Shown one piece after another: positions 9,127-18,245 of a DNA stretch of 64,000 bases. The notes beneath the pieces were generated by a model, which did no database searches, was not told the origin of the DNA, and saw nothing but the letters and a program-made list of their open reading frames with translations. Position 1 is the first letter of the stretch, and each line of letters begins with the position of its first letter. The translations under genes were made by a program, and so were the position numbers. Source of the DNA: Nitrosophilus alvini (GTDB lineage: Bacteria; Campylobacterota; Campylobacteria; Campylobacterales; Nitratiruptoraceae); the NCBI RefSeq assembly GCF_015100395.1, contig NZ_AP022847.1, forward strand, positions 746,501 to 810,500. The letters are read 5' to 3'.

Positions 9127-9819
9127 GTGGAAAACAAACCGACATCAGTCTGGACCAGCAACCGTTTCTGGAGCAGGTCTGCAGGATGGGTTACAGGTGT
9201 GGCAGCGGTTCTGCTGATTCTGCTGACATTTGACACGATGGCGCAGATTACGATGGGTACTGCGGAGGATGTAGAGAATAAGGTCACAAAAAGAGTGCCT
9301 TCACCAATAGTGATCAATTACAAAATCACATATGAGATGGATCAAAGAAGAGGTCATGAGGTGCCTATAATTGGCGGTAACGATGGAAATGGAAAAAGCC
9401 TTTTCCAGGAAAAAGAGAAATTTTTCGGCAGAGACGACTGGACTGAAGAAGAAGCTATGGAGCTTGTAAATCTTGGAAAACTGACTGTTCAGGCGAAAAA
9501 CTGCATGGATTGTCATACATTGCTTGGAAACGGCGCATATTATGCTCCGGACTTGACAAAAGCGTGGTTGGATCCTGCATGGGGACCGGAAGGGCCTATG
9601 CAAGCTATGACAGGAGCGAGTTCAAAAGAAGAAGCGATGGCAACATTTTTGCAAAATCCTGACAAATATCCGACACACGAAAGAATGATGCCAAATCTTG
9701 GAATAACTGCTGAAGAGGCAAAAGGTGTTGTTGCGTTTTTGAAACATATGTCAACAATAGATACAAACGGTTTCCCAAGAAACTTCGGCAAGATAAAAGG
9801 AGCGGTTTATGTGGAGTAG
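9127..9819 (+). CDS. norC: Nitric oxide reductase cytochrome c subunit NorC
   Basis: Membrane-anchored mono-heme cytochrome c (230 aa) that feeds electrons to NorB. It has an N-terminal transmembrane anchor (about residues 20-40) and heme motif CMDCH at residue 126, followed by TLLGNGAYYAPDLTKAW, characteristic of NorC. A distal methionine is likely in ERMMPNLG. The start is GTG at 9127, preceded by a strong AAAGGAGGTCG site. The 3' end overlaps norB by 11 bases. Confidence 0.95.
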   Translation: MENKPTSVWTSNRFWSRSAGWVTGVAAVLLILLTFDTMAQITMGTAEDVENKVTKRVPSPIVINYKITYEMDQRRGHEVPIIGGNDGNGKSLFQEKEKFFGRDDWTEEEAMELVNLGKLTVQAKNCMDCHTLLGNGAYYAPDLTKAWLDPAWGPEGPMQAMTGASSKEEAMATFLQNPDKYPTHERMMPNLGITAEEAKGVVAFLKHMSTIDTNGFPRNFGKIKGAVYVE

Positions 9820-11248
9820 TAACGCAAGACTGTATGAGTCGCAAAAAATAGCAGTAAAATACTTTACAGTTGCTGTTGCGCTGTTTGGTGCACAGTTGCT
9901 TTTTGGATTGATTGCTGCAATACAGTATCTTTATCCAAGCTTTTTGTTCAATACGCTAGATTTTTCTATAGCTAGAATGGTGCATATAAATGCTTTGGTT
10001 GTTTGGTTGCTTTATGCGATGATAGGTTCTGTCTATTGGCTTATGCCTGAGGAGACGGGTATAGATGTTGTAGGTGCCAAACTTGCAAATCTGGCTTTTT
10101 ATGTATTGACTGCTGCGGTCGCTGTTGTAGTTGTAGTTTATATTTTTGTTCAGGTAGGACCTGGAAATGAGATGACTACATGGCTGATCACAGAAGGTAG
10201 AGAGTATATCGAAGCTCCTAGATGGGCAGACATAGGTATAGTCGTTGTTGTATTGATATTCCTTGGCAATGTTTATGCGACAGTCATAAAAGCTCAGAAA
10301 AGAACCGGAATTATGACCGTATTGATGGCTGACCTTCTTGCTCTTGCGGGTCTTTATCTATGCGGTATGTTCTATACATCAAATATAAGTGTTGATCAGT
10401 ATTGGTGGTGGTGGGTTATCCACCTTTGGGTTGAAGCTACCTGGGAAGTTTTCGTGGCTTGTGTCGGTGGTTACATGCTAATGAAAACACTTGGTGCTAA
10501 CAGACAAGTTGTTGAGATGTGGCTATGGATCGAAGTAGCTATGATGTTCGGATCAGGTATACTCGGACTCGGACACCACTACTTCTGGATCGGAACTCCT
10601 GAATACTGGTGGGAGATAGGTGCACTTTTCTCTGCTCTTGAGCCTGTTCCTTTGGTAGGTCTATTTGTTCACGTACTTTATGACTGGGGTAAAGAGAGAG
10701 GAAAAGGAAACAATATCAAAAATACGCCTGCTTTTGCATGGTTGACTGTTGAAACATTCGGTAACTTCCTTGGTGCCGGTGTATGGGGATTTATGCACAC
10801 ATTGCCTCAGATAAACCTTTATACACACGGAACTCAGTGGCCGGCTGCTCACGGACACCTTGCTTTCTTCGGTGCTTATGCAGCTATCCTTATCGGTATG
10901 TTCTATATGGCAGTTCAGGGAAAACATGGTATAAAAGAGATGAGAATGAGTACAGCTACAAAATGGTCAATCTCTTTGATAACCGGCGGTGTGCTTATCA
11001 TGACAGTCTCTTTGACACTTTCTGCATATGTTCAGACTATGGTTGAGAGAGGACAGTTTGGTGCTACCTGGGAAGGCTATTTTATATCCCAGGCTCAGGT
11101 ATGGTTTGTTCAGGGACTTGGCTGGAGACTTGCAGCTGGTTTAGCCGTATTTGTAGGTTTTGTTCTTTTGGTTTATGATTTGATCACAATAGCGAAAAAG
11201 CAAAAAGCTGTAGCTGCTGAAGCAGAAGCGGAAGCTGTTCCGGCATGA
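9809..11248 (+). CDS. norB: Nitric oxide reductase catalytic subunit NorB (cNOR)
   Basis: Polytopic heme-copper-oxidase superfamily protein (479 aa) reducing 2 NO to N2O at a heme b3/FeB centre. Signature histidines and glutamates appear in VIHLWVEATWEVFVA, GLGHHYFWIGTPEYWW and WPAAHGHLAFFGAY. No N-terminal quinol-oxidase extension is present, so this is the short cytochrome-dependent cNOR paired with NorC. The Ala/Glu-rich tail is lineage-specific. Confidence 0.96.
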   Translation: MWSSNARLYESQKIAVKYFTVAVALFGAQLLFGLIAAIQYLYPSFLFNTLDFSIARMVHINALVVWLLYAMIGSVYWLMPEETGIDVVGAKLANLAFYVLTAAVAVVVVVYIFVQVGPGNEMTTWLITEGREYIEAPRWADIGIVVVVLIFLGNVYATVIKAQKRTGIMTVLMADLLALAGLYLCGMFYTSNISVDQYWWWWVIHLWVEATWEVFVACVGGYMLMKTLGANRQVVEMWLWIEVAMMFGSGILGLGHHYFWIGTPEYWWEIGALFSALEPVPLVGLFVHVLYDWGKERGKGNNIKNTPAFAWLTVETFGNFLGAGVWGFMHTLPQINLYTHGTQWPAAHGHLAFFGAYAAILIGMFYMAVQGKHGIKEMRMSTATKWSISLITGGVLIMTVSLTLSAYVQTMVERGQFGATWEGYFISQAQVWFVQGLGWRLAAGLAVFVGFVLLVYDLITIAKKQKAVAAEAEAEAVPA

Positions 11249-11306
11249 TAAAAATAATTGATTAGTTTCATAAACCGTTTAAATAAACAAAAAGGAGGAA
11301 ATTGCT

Positions 11307-11459
11307 ATGATTGAACCTTGTACTGATGTTGTATGCAGTATATGGTCCATTTTGAACCAGGGTCCTATGACTCTGACCATATTCTTGCATACACTTATAG
11401 TCCTACCTATGGTATGGCTATATTTTGATGAAAAGAAAAAGTTGCAAAGAGGTGAATAG
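11307..11459 (+). CDS. 50-residue single-span membrane protein between norB and nirS
   Basis: This small gene is inferred from sequence. The ATG at 11307 is preceded by the strong site AAAGGAGGAA and the frame runs 50 codons to TAG at 11457. The product starts MIEPCTDVVCSIW, has one hydrophobic segment (about residues 21-39) and a Lys-rich tail (DEKKKLQRGE). The two N-terminal cysteines (C5, C10) may bind metal or form a disulfide. I do not recognise it. Its place between norB and nirS suggests a small assembly or accessory subunit. Confidence 0.65.
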   Translation: MIEPCTDVVCSIWSILNQGPMTLTIFLHTLIVLPMVWLYFDEKKKLQRGE

Positions 11460-11518
11460 CCTCTTTGCTGATATGTAGGGGCGCAGGGGAAAATTTAATC
11501 CCAAATCAAGGAGCCAAA

Positions 11519-13183
11519 ATGAAGCTAAAAGTAGGATTGAGTGCTGTATTAGCAGTAGGACTGTTGTCAGGAATGACTACAACTGCAAGTGCAAGTGTGA
11601 AACTCTCTAAAGAAGAGATGAAGAAGGCTACGCAGATCTATTTTGATAGATGTGCTGGCTGTCACGGTATGCTTAGAAAAGGTGCTCTTGGGCCAAATCT
11701 TCTTCCTGAAAAGACTAGATCTATGGGAACAGAAGTTCTTGCTACTATCATTTACGGCGGAACTCCGGGCGGTATGCCTGACTGGGGTGCATCTGGCGAA
11801 ATGTCAAAAGAAGAGACTGAACTAATGGCGAAATTTATCCAGCTAGACCCTGTAAGCCCTCCTGAAAAGAGTATGGCTGACATGAAAAAAAGCTGGAAAG
11901 TATTTGTTCCTGTAGATAAAAGACCTAAAAAGCCTGAGACTAAAAGAAACTGGCAAAACTATTTCGGCGTTGTTATGAGAGATGTGGGTAAGGTTGCAAT
12001 TATCGACGGCGATACAAAAGAGCTTGTAAACATTGTTGATTCAGGTTTTGCGACTCACATACTTAGAACAAGTAAATCCGGAAGATATATGTATGCTATA
12101 GGTAGGGACGGTAAAGCTACTGTTATCGACCTATGGATGAAAAAGCCTAGAAACGTTGCTGAGATAAGAGTCTGTAACGATGCTAGAAGTATCGATACTT
12201 CAAAAGCAAAAGGTTATGAAGACAAATATGCTGTTGTAGGATGCTACTGGCCGCCTTCAATCGTTACTCTGAAAGGTGATACTCTTGAGCCGATCAAAAT
12301 AGTCTCTACTGCAAGCTATTACTATGATACTGAAGAGTTTACAAGAGAAGCAAGGGTTGCTTCTATCGTTGCTGACCACCACAAGCCTGAGTGGGTTATA
12401 AACGTAAAAGAGACAGGACAGGTATGGCTTTATAACTATGCTGATCCAAATAACCCTAGAATTACAATGCTGGAATCTGAAAGATATCTTCATGACGGTG
12501 GATGGGATCTTTCAAAAAGATATTTCCTAGTGGCTGCAAATGCTAGAAACAAAGTTGTGGCAGTCGATACTAAAGAGGGTAAAGTCGAAGCCATCATTCC
12601 TACAAGTGGTGTTAAGCCACACCCTGGACGTGGTGCGAATGTTGACCATCCAAAATATGGTCCTCTATGGGCTACAGGACATATCGGATCTCATCATATA
12701 GATTTTATAGGAACTGATCCTGACAACCATCCTAAAAATGCATGGAAGATTGTCAAAACTATTGAGCTTCCAGGAGATGGCGGTGGTAACTTGTTTATCA
12801 AAACCCATCCAAATTGTAACTATCTAATAGCTGACAGACCTGTTAACCCTGATAGAAAACTGCAGACTCAGCTATATATTATAGATAAAAACAAACTCGA
12901 AGTTGTCAAAACTATAAAAATTCCTAGCAAATACACAAAGGCTAGAAAAGTTAAAGTTAACGGCAAAACTATCGAGATCAAGCCAAGAGGTCCTGTTCAT
13001 ATCGAATTTAATAAAGACGGAAGTGAATTCTGGGTCAGCGTATGGGGACATAAACTAGTTCCATCTGCTATATTGGTATATGATTCCAAAACACTTAAGC
13101 TTAAAAAAGCTATCGAAGGTGACTGGGTCAGAACACCAACCGGTAAATTCAACGTTTACAACACTATGAAAGATATCTATTGA
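11519..13183 (+). CDS. nirS: Cytochrome cd1 nitrite reductase NirS
   Basis: Periplasmic NO-forming nitrite reductase (554 aa). A signal peptide is followed by a cytochrome c domain (CAGCH at about residue 45) and then an eight-bladed heme d1 propeller. Typical propeller stretches are GRYMYAIGRDGKATVIDLW, VGCYWPPS, HHKPEWVINVKETGQ and VKPHPGRGAN. The start at 11519 was chosen because AAGGAG lies 6 bases upstream and a proper signal sequence begins there; the frame is open back to 11465. Confidence 0.96.
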   Translation: MKLKVGLSAVLAVGLLSGMTTTASASVKLSKEEMKKATQIYFDRCAGCHGMLRKGALGPNLLPEKTRSMGTEVLATIIYGGTPGGMPDWGASGEMSKEETELMAKFIQLDPVSPPEKSMADMKKSWKVFVPVDKRPKKPETKRNWQNYFGVVMRDVGKVAIIDGDTKELVNIVDSGFATHILRTSKSGRYMYAIGRDGKATVIDLWMKKPRNVAEIRVCNDARSIDTSKAKGYEDKYAVVGCYWPPSIVTLKGDTLEPIKIVSTASYYYDTEEFTREARVASIVADHHKPEWVINVKETGQVWLYNYADPNNPRITMLESERYLHDGGWDLSKRYFLVAANARNKVVAVDTKEGKVEAIIPTSGVKPHPGRGANVDHPKYGPLWATGHIGSHHIDFIGTDPDNHPKNAWKIVKTIELPGDGGGNLFIKTHPNCNYLIADRPVNPDRKLQTQLYIIDKNKLEVVKTIKIPSKYTKARKVKVNGKTIEIKPRGPVHIEFNKDGSEFWVSVWGHKLVPSAILVYDSKTLKLKKAIEGDWVRTPTGKFNVYNTMKDIY

Positions 13184-13200
13184 TATCCTGATTTCAAGAT

Positions 13201-13265
13201 TTTTTCCGGGCAATTGCCCGGAAAAATGACTAATGAGTGCTCCTTGGAGTATTCATTAGTCATTT
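13201..13265 (+). terminator. Two consecutive strong hairpins between nirS and nirN
   Basis: The first hairpin is a perfect 26-bp palindrome at 13201-13226, centred on CGGGCAATTGCCCG. The second has 13-bp perfect arms at 13224-13236 and 13253-13265, and the loop itself can pair further (CTCC/GGAG). The two share bases 13224-13226. They probably end or attenuate nirS transcription, limiting downstream d1-biosynthesis genes. Confidence 0.6.
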
Positions 13266-13292
13266 GATTTTATATACTGCATTGGGGGATGT

Positions 13293-14984
13293 ATGAAAAA
13301 AAACATCATATTTTCACTGCTTTTTTTCACATCTCTCTTCGCTGAATCCAAGTTTGACAGTTTTTATGTTCATCAATTGGAAAGCGGAGAGAAAAACGGC
13401 AAAATACTTTATGACAGATACTGTGCCGGATGCCATCACAAAGAGAGGATCGGAGTAAGCGGACCCCCGTTGTTACCAGCTTTTATAAGAAAGATTTCAG
13501 ATAAAAAACTGCACGATATCATTAAAAATTCTCTTCCGCAGACTCTTATGCCGAAATTTGATTTTTTAAGTTCAGAAGATATCGACCTGATAGTAAAATA
13601 TCTCAGACAACCCGCTGGTGATATCAAATGGGATATCACAAATATAGAAAAATCGATAGTAAAGTTTGATAAAAAGGCGGCAGATCTTGGGATAGAAAAT
13701 ATCGAAAATGTTACTCCTGTGGTAGAGAGAGGTGCAAACAGAATATGGATAATGGAAAATGAGAAACTGCTCGATTTTTTCAATTTTAAAAATGTCCATG
13801 GTGGACTGAAATATACTATGGATGGAAAAAATCTCTATATTCCCACAAGAGATGGATGGGTAGGCAGATATCAGCTTGACAAAGGAAGACTTCATTCAAA
13901 AGTAAGAGCGTGCGTAAACCTTAGAAATATTTCGCTTTCCCGTGACGGAAAAACGATATTTGCCACATGTCTTTTGCCACAGTCAGTAGTAATGCTGGAT
14001 TCTCAGACATTGAAACCTTTGAAGATGGTGAATGTTGATGGCAAAATAAGTGCTCTATATGAACTTTATTCAAAAGATATAGCAATCTTCTCCTTCCGTG
14101 ACAAACCTCTTTTCGCTACGGTTGATACAAAGACTTTTGATATAACTTATCAAAAGCTTGATGCTCCAATTGAGGATTTTTTTATTGATCCATTTGAAGA
14201 GTATATCATCGGAACGACCAGAAGGGGCAGCCGTCTTGGAGTTTATGAGATTGACTCAAAAAAGAAAGTTTTTGAAGAGAAAATTGAGGGAATGCCCCAT
14301 CTTTTTTCTGCAACCTACTGGTACAGAGACGGGAAATTCTATTTCGCTACTCCGCATCTGAGAAAACCTTATGTAACAATTTGGCAGATGTATGACTGGA
14401 AACTTGTAAAAAAGATAAATATAGACGGAGACGGTTTTTTTGTAAAGACACATCCGGCCAGCAAATATCTCTGGGCAGATAACGGTACTGACAAAATTGT
14501 TCTTATTGATAAAGAAAATTATAAAATCAAAACTTTTACTCCTATGAAAGGGAAGAGATTTATACATACGGAATTTAATGCGGCGGGAAATATAGCTTAT
14601 CTGAGTATTTATGAAAGTGATGGTGCACTGCAGGTGATTCAGACAGATACAATGAAAGAGTTGGTAAGATACGAAGCGAATGTTCCTGTTGGAAAATATA
14701 ACTTTGTCAATAAAAATAGAGTTTTTTATCCGCGACTCTTTGGTCAGTCTATCTTCAAAGAGAAATGTTGGGGATGCCACCATCAAACTTCTGAAGCTTT
14801 CGGGCCTTCGTTTAGCCAGATAGCAAAAACTAGAACCGAAGGTGAGATGATCTCCCAGATAGTTGACCCTGTGCATACTTATAAACAACTTGGATACAAA
14901 AGAAATCTTATGCCTGCATTCAAGTTGAATGAAAAAGAGTTGAAAAGTATAGTAGAATATATAAAAAGCTGCAGGGAAAAATAA
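13293..14984 (+). CDS. nirN: NirN-like heme d1 protein with N- and C-terminal cytochrome c domains
   Basis: A 563-residue periplasmic protein with a signal peptide, a cytochrome c domain (CAGCHH at 44-49), a d1-type propeller related to NirS/NirN/NirF, and a second cytochrome c motif at the C-terminus (CWGCHH, about 492-497). NirN oxidises dihydro-heme d1 in the last biosynthetic step. The C-terminal heme domain is extra relative to classical NirN and may replace a NirC-type cytochrome. That fusion reading is an inference. It shares one base with nirJ. Confidence 0.8.
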   Translation: MKKNIIFSLLFFTSLFAESKFDSFYVHQLESGEKNGKILYDRYCAGCHHKERIGVSGPPLLPAFIRKISDKKLHDIIKNSLPQTLMPKFDFLSSEDIDLIVKYLRQPAGDIKWDITNIEKSIVKFDKKAADLGIENIENVTPVVERGANRIWIMENEKLLDFFNFKNVHGGLKYTMDGKNLYIPTRDGWVGRYQLDKGRLHSKVRACVNLRNISLSRDGKTIFATCLLPQSVVMLDSQTLKPLKMVNVDGKISALYELYSKDIAIFSFRDKPLFATVDTKTFDITYQKLDAPIEDFFIDPFEEYIIGTTRRGSRLGVYEIDSKKKVFEEKIEGMPHLFSATYWYRDGKFYFATPHLRKPYVTIWQMYDWKLVKKINIDGDGFFVKTHPASKYLWADNGTDKIVLIDKENYKIKTFTPMKGKRFIHTEFNAAGNIAYLSIYESDGALQVIQTDTMKELVRYEANVPVGKYNFVNKNRVFYPRLFGQSIFKEKCWGCHHQTSEAFGPSFSQIAKTRTEGEMISQIVDPVHTYKQLGYKRNLMPAFKLNEKELKSIVEYIKSCREK

Positions 14985-16132
14985 TGTTTAGATTGTCGAA
15001 TTTGATATCGTCTGCAATTGAAGACAGAAAAACAAGAGAACTGAACGGTTCGATACTGATATGGAATTTTACAAACAGATGTAATCTTTCCTGCCTTCAT
15101 TGTTATAGCAAATCGGGACTTGAAGAGAGCGATACATTGAGTACTGAAAAGATACTCTCGGTAATTCCAGAACTTAAAAAAAGCGGCATCAAGTTTGTTA
15201 TATTTTCGGGAGGAGAACCGCTTACGAGAAAAGATATATTTGAAATTGCCGAAGCTTTTAAAGAAGAGGGGATATTTACATATCTTTCTACAAACGGTCT
15301 TTATATAAACCCTGGAAATGTTAAAAAAATCATTGATACATTTGGATATATCGGAATCAGTATAGACGGATCGCCTGAAATTCATGACAAATTCAGAGGA
15401 TTGAAAGGCTCATATGAAAAAAGCATGCAGGCGATTCGTCTGATTCACTCAAACGGTGCAAAAGTAGGTATAAGATTTACAATAACAAAAGAGACAAAAG
15501 AGTCTCTAAAGTTTATTTTCGAACTTGCCGAAAAAGAGAATATCGATAAAATTTACATCTCTCATCTTGTATACTCAGGCAGAGGTCTGGACAATCTCAA
15601 AATGGATCTGAGTAAAGAAGAGAGGCGAAAAGCTGTTAAGTTTATTATCGAAAAAGCGTTTGAATACTATGAAAACGAAAAAGATATAGATATCGTCACC
15701 GGCAATATGGAGATGGATGCGATAATGCTGATACAGGAGTTTGAAAAAAGATATCCTGAGTCTCTTGACAGGCTTACATCACGGCTGCTTCAGTGGGGCG
15801 GCAACAGTGCCGGAAGAAAACTTGTAAATATAAACAGCGAAGGAATTGTAAAGCCTGATCCTTTTTTTCCGGTTTCTATAGGAAATATTTTTGAAAAAAG
15901 TTTTGATGAGATATGGCTGAATGAAAAAAGTGAACTTCTAAAAAAACTCAGAACTTTTCCAAGAGATATAAAAGGAAGATGTAAAGAGTGTAGATTCTTA
16001 GAAATATGCAACGGTGGATCCAGGCCGAGAGCATATGCTGTTACAGGCGATTTGTGGCAGGAGGATCCTTCCTGTTATCTTAAAGACGAAGAGATTTTTG
16101 AAAATGAACTGCCTGAGGCAGTAGGAATATAA
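14984..16132 (+). CDS. nirJ: Heme d1 biosynthesis radical SAM protein NirJ
   Basis: Radical SAM enzyme (382 aa) that removes propionate groups from didecarboxysiroheme to form the d1 keto groups. The CxxxCxxC cluster motif is at about residue 34 (CNLSCLHCYS), followed by FSGGEPL for SAM binding. The C-terminal SPASM-like cysteines (CKECRFLEICNGG, PSCY) match NirJ. The ATG overlaps the preceding stop as TAATG, so it is translationally coupled. Confidence 0.92.
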   Translation: MFRLSNLISSAIEDRKTRELNGSILIWNFTNRCNLSCLHCYSKSGLEESDTLSTEKILSVIPELKKSGIKFVIFSGGEPLTRKDIFEIAEAFKEEGIFTYLSTNGLYINPGNVKKIIDTFGYIGISIDGSPEIHDKFRGLKGSYEKSMQAIRLIHSNGAKVGIRFTITKETKESLKFIFELAEKENIDKIYISHLVYSGRGLDNLKMDLSKEERRKAVKFIIEKAFEYYENEKDIDIVTGNMEMDAIMLIQEFEKRYPESLDRLTSRLLQWGGNSAGRKLVNINSEGIVKPDPFFPVSIGNIFEKSFDEIWLNEKSELLKKLRTFPRDIKGRCKECRFLEICNGGSRPRAYAVTGDLWQEDPSCYLKDEEIFENELPEAVGI

Positions 16133-16142
16133 AGGGGTAATA

Positions 16143-17219
16143 ATGAGATATCTGCTTATTATAAGTATGTTTTTGACTTTTTTACTTGCTCATGAAAAAG
16201 TATTTGTTGTTGAGAGAGAAAATTCTGCTTTGGCAGTTATAGAAAATCACAAATTTAAAAACGAAATCAAAGATATGAGAGACTTTAATCATGCAGTTGT
16301 AAAATTTTACGATAAAGACGGCTATGCAATAACAAGAGACGGTTATGTTATAAAATTTGATCCGATCAATGAGAAAAAACTCAAAGAGTATAGAACAAGC
16401 AAAAGTGCAATCGGCTTTACAGTCACAAAAAACTATCTAGCAGTTGCGAACTATGACAACAAAAGTGTTGAAATTCTTGACCGAGACCTAAATCCTATTC
16501 AGACCTTCGAAACCGAGTCTAAAAATGTAGGGATAAAAGTCTATAAAAACTATCTTGTTTTTTCTTTGATGGATAAAGATGAGATATGGGTTTTGGAAGA
16601 TAAAAATGAAGGAAAAGGCAAACCGAAGTTTGTTATAAAAAAAAGGTTTAAAAAGGTAGGTCAGGTACCCTTTGATGCAATGATAAATAAAAACCTGTAT
16701 GTTGTTGGCTTTTTCAACTCTCCTTTCGTCGGTGTACTGAATCTTGACAATTTTGAATACCGTATAGTTCCGCTTGAACTTGGGCGAAAAGGAGTAGTTC
16801 TCAAAGTTCCGCATTTCGGTTTCTGGAGTATTTCCAAAGGCAAATTTTTCATTCCCGCTGTTGGAAACAACAAAGTATTTGTATTTGATCACGATTTTAG
16901 ATTTATAAAAGCTATTGAAGTAGAAGGTAATCCTGTTTTTACCTCGCTTAGTCCGGATAGAAAATTTCTTGCAGTAACATTCAGCGGGAAAAAATTTCCA
17001 ATAGTTCAGATAATAGATACAAAAACTTTAAAGATCAAAAAAAGATTTGATTTTGGAGGCACAGTACTTCATGTAAGATGGTCCAAAGAAGAGCCTCTTT
17101 TATATGTTTCAGTTAATGGAAACAGTGAAGTTGTAGGTATGAATACAGATAGCTGGAAAAAAGCGTTTTCTGTCTCTGTGCCAAAACCTTCCGGAATTTT
17201 TATATACGAGGTAAAGTGA
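16143..17219 (+). CDS. nirF: Heme d1 biosynthesis protein NirF
   Basis: A 358-residue exported protein with a short signal peptide (ending LLAHEK) and d1-type propeller repeats, but no CxxCH motif. This matches NirF, the periplasmic protein that binds a d1 precursor in late heme d1 synthesis. It lies 10 bases after nirJ and 1 base before nirE. Confidence 0.85.
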   Translation: MRYLLIISMFLTFLLAHEKVFVVERENSALAVIENHKFKNEIKDMRDFNHAVVKFYDKDGYAITRDGYVIKFDPINEKKLKEYRTSKSAIGFTVTKNYLAVANYDNKSVEILDRDLNPIQTFETESKNVGIKVYKNYLVFSLMDKDEIWVLEDKNEGKGKPKFVIKKRFKKVGQVPFDAMINKNLYVVGFFNSPFVGVLNLDNFEYRIVPLELGRKGVVLKVPHFGFWSISKGKFFIPAVGNNKVFVFDHDFRFIKAIEVEGNPVFTSLSPDRKFLAVTFSGKKFPIVQIIDTKTLKIKKRFDFGGTVLHVRWSKEEPLLYVSVNGNSEVVGMNTDSWKKAFSVSVPKPSGIFIYEVK

Positions 17220-17220
17220 T

Positions 17221-17958
17221 ATGGGAAAAGTATATCTGACAGGTGCAGGTCCTGGAGATATGGATCTGTTAACTATCAAGGCATTGAAAGTTATTCGAAA
17301 TGCCGATGTTGTTGTATACGATAGACTTGTAAATCCTGAAATACTCAATGAAGCGCCCCAAGATGCTGAAATGATATATGTGGGAAAAGCTGATGGAAAA
17401 CATACACTCCCTCAGGATGAAATAAACGAAGTTTTGTACCAGAAAGCTTTGGAAAAAGAGAATGTTGTAAGACTCAAAGGGGGCGATCCTTTTGTTTTCG
17501 GAAGAGGTGGAGAAGAAGCAAAATATCTTAGAGACAGAGGAATAGATTTCGAGATAATTCCAGGCGTGACGTCTGCAATTTCAGTACCTGCTTACGCGGG
17601 AATCCCTGTGACACATAGAGGTATTGCAGTCTCTTTCAGAGTAGTTACAGGACACGAAGCTCCAAACAAACAGAAATCACAGATAGACTGGAACTCATTT
17701 AGGTATGACGAGACTATAGTCTTTCTAATGGGATTACATAATCTGGCTAATATATGCGAAAATCTTATAAAAATAGGAAAAGCTCCAGATACTCCTTGCG
17801 CAGTTATTCAAGAGGGAACTACAAACAATCAGAAAGTAGCAGTCGGTACTCTTGAAAATATTGTCGAAACTGTAAAAAAAGAAGGTATAGGTACACCTGC
17901 TCTTATCATAGTTGGTCAGGTTGTCAGCCTCAGAGAAGATTTGAAGTGGTTCAGATAA
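17221..17958 (+). CDS. nirE: Uroporphyrinogen-III C-methyltransferase (NirE/CobA)
   Basis: A 245-residue SAM-dependent enzyme converting uroporphyrinogen III to precorrin-2. Family motifs are clear: YLTGAGPGDMDLLTIKA at the N-terminus, LKGGDPFVFGRGGEE (about 82-96), and IPGVTSAISVPAYAGIPVTHRG. It closes the nirN-J-F-E operon, so NirE is the best name. It may also serve siroheme synthesis together with the precorrin-2 dehydrogenase encoded at 29729. Confidence 0.93.
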   Translation: MGKVYLTGAGPGDMDLLTIKALKVIRNADVVVYDRLVNPEILNEAPQDAEMIYVGKADGKHTLPQDEINEVLYQKALEKENVVRLKGGDPFVFGRGGEEAKYLRDRGIDFEIIPGVTSAISVPAYAGIPVTHRGIAVSFRVVTGHEAPNKQKSQIDWNSFRYDETIVFLMGLHNLANICENLIKIGKAPDTPCAVIQEGTTNNQKVAVGTLENIVETVKKEGIGTPALIIVGQVVSLREDLKWFR

Positions 17959-18166
17959 CTTCACCTTCTTTTCTGTCTCAATATAATATATCTTCTTAAG
18001 CAAAAAATTATTAACAAATTCTAATATTCCTCTAAAACCCCCATAATATGGGCATTATCGAAAAATTATTACCGTTAGATTTAGCTGTCACTCTTTTGTC
18101 ATATCGGAAATTTTTAATTTTAAATTATGATACTTATCAGAAAATCATAAAAAAATCTCTCAAATC

Positions 18167-18208
18167 TTAATGTTGTTAAGTTTTGTTCAAGTCTTAGTAA
18201 TATATAAT
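18167..18208 (+). promoter_or_regulatory. Putative degenerate Crp/Fnr site and promoter of nosZ
   Basis: A TATAAT -10 lies at 18203-18208. Exactly 36 bases before it, where other boxes in this window begin, is TTAAT-GTTG-TTAAG (18167-18180), which keeps 6 of 10 conserved positions of TTGAT-N4-ATCAA. The same bases form a CTTAA/TTAAG inverted repeat with a 5-base centre (18166-18180). The rest of the 287-bp gap 17959-18245 is AT-rich with no gene visible. Confidence 0.4.
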
Positions 18209-18245
18209 GTTTTTAATACAAAATTAACATTTGAAAGGAGAAGCA

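Noticed and set aside
11258-11276. TTGAT-TAGT-TTCAT as a Crp/Fnr box before nirS
   Set aside because: The second half-site is poor and no -10 lies at the spacing seen for the other boxes; nirS is probably read from the nor promoter.
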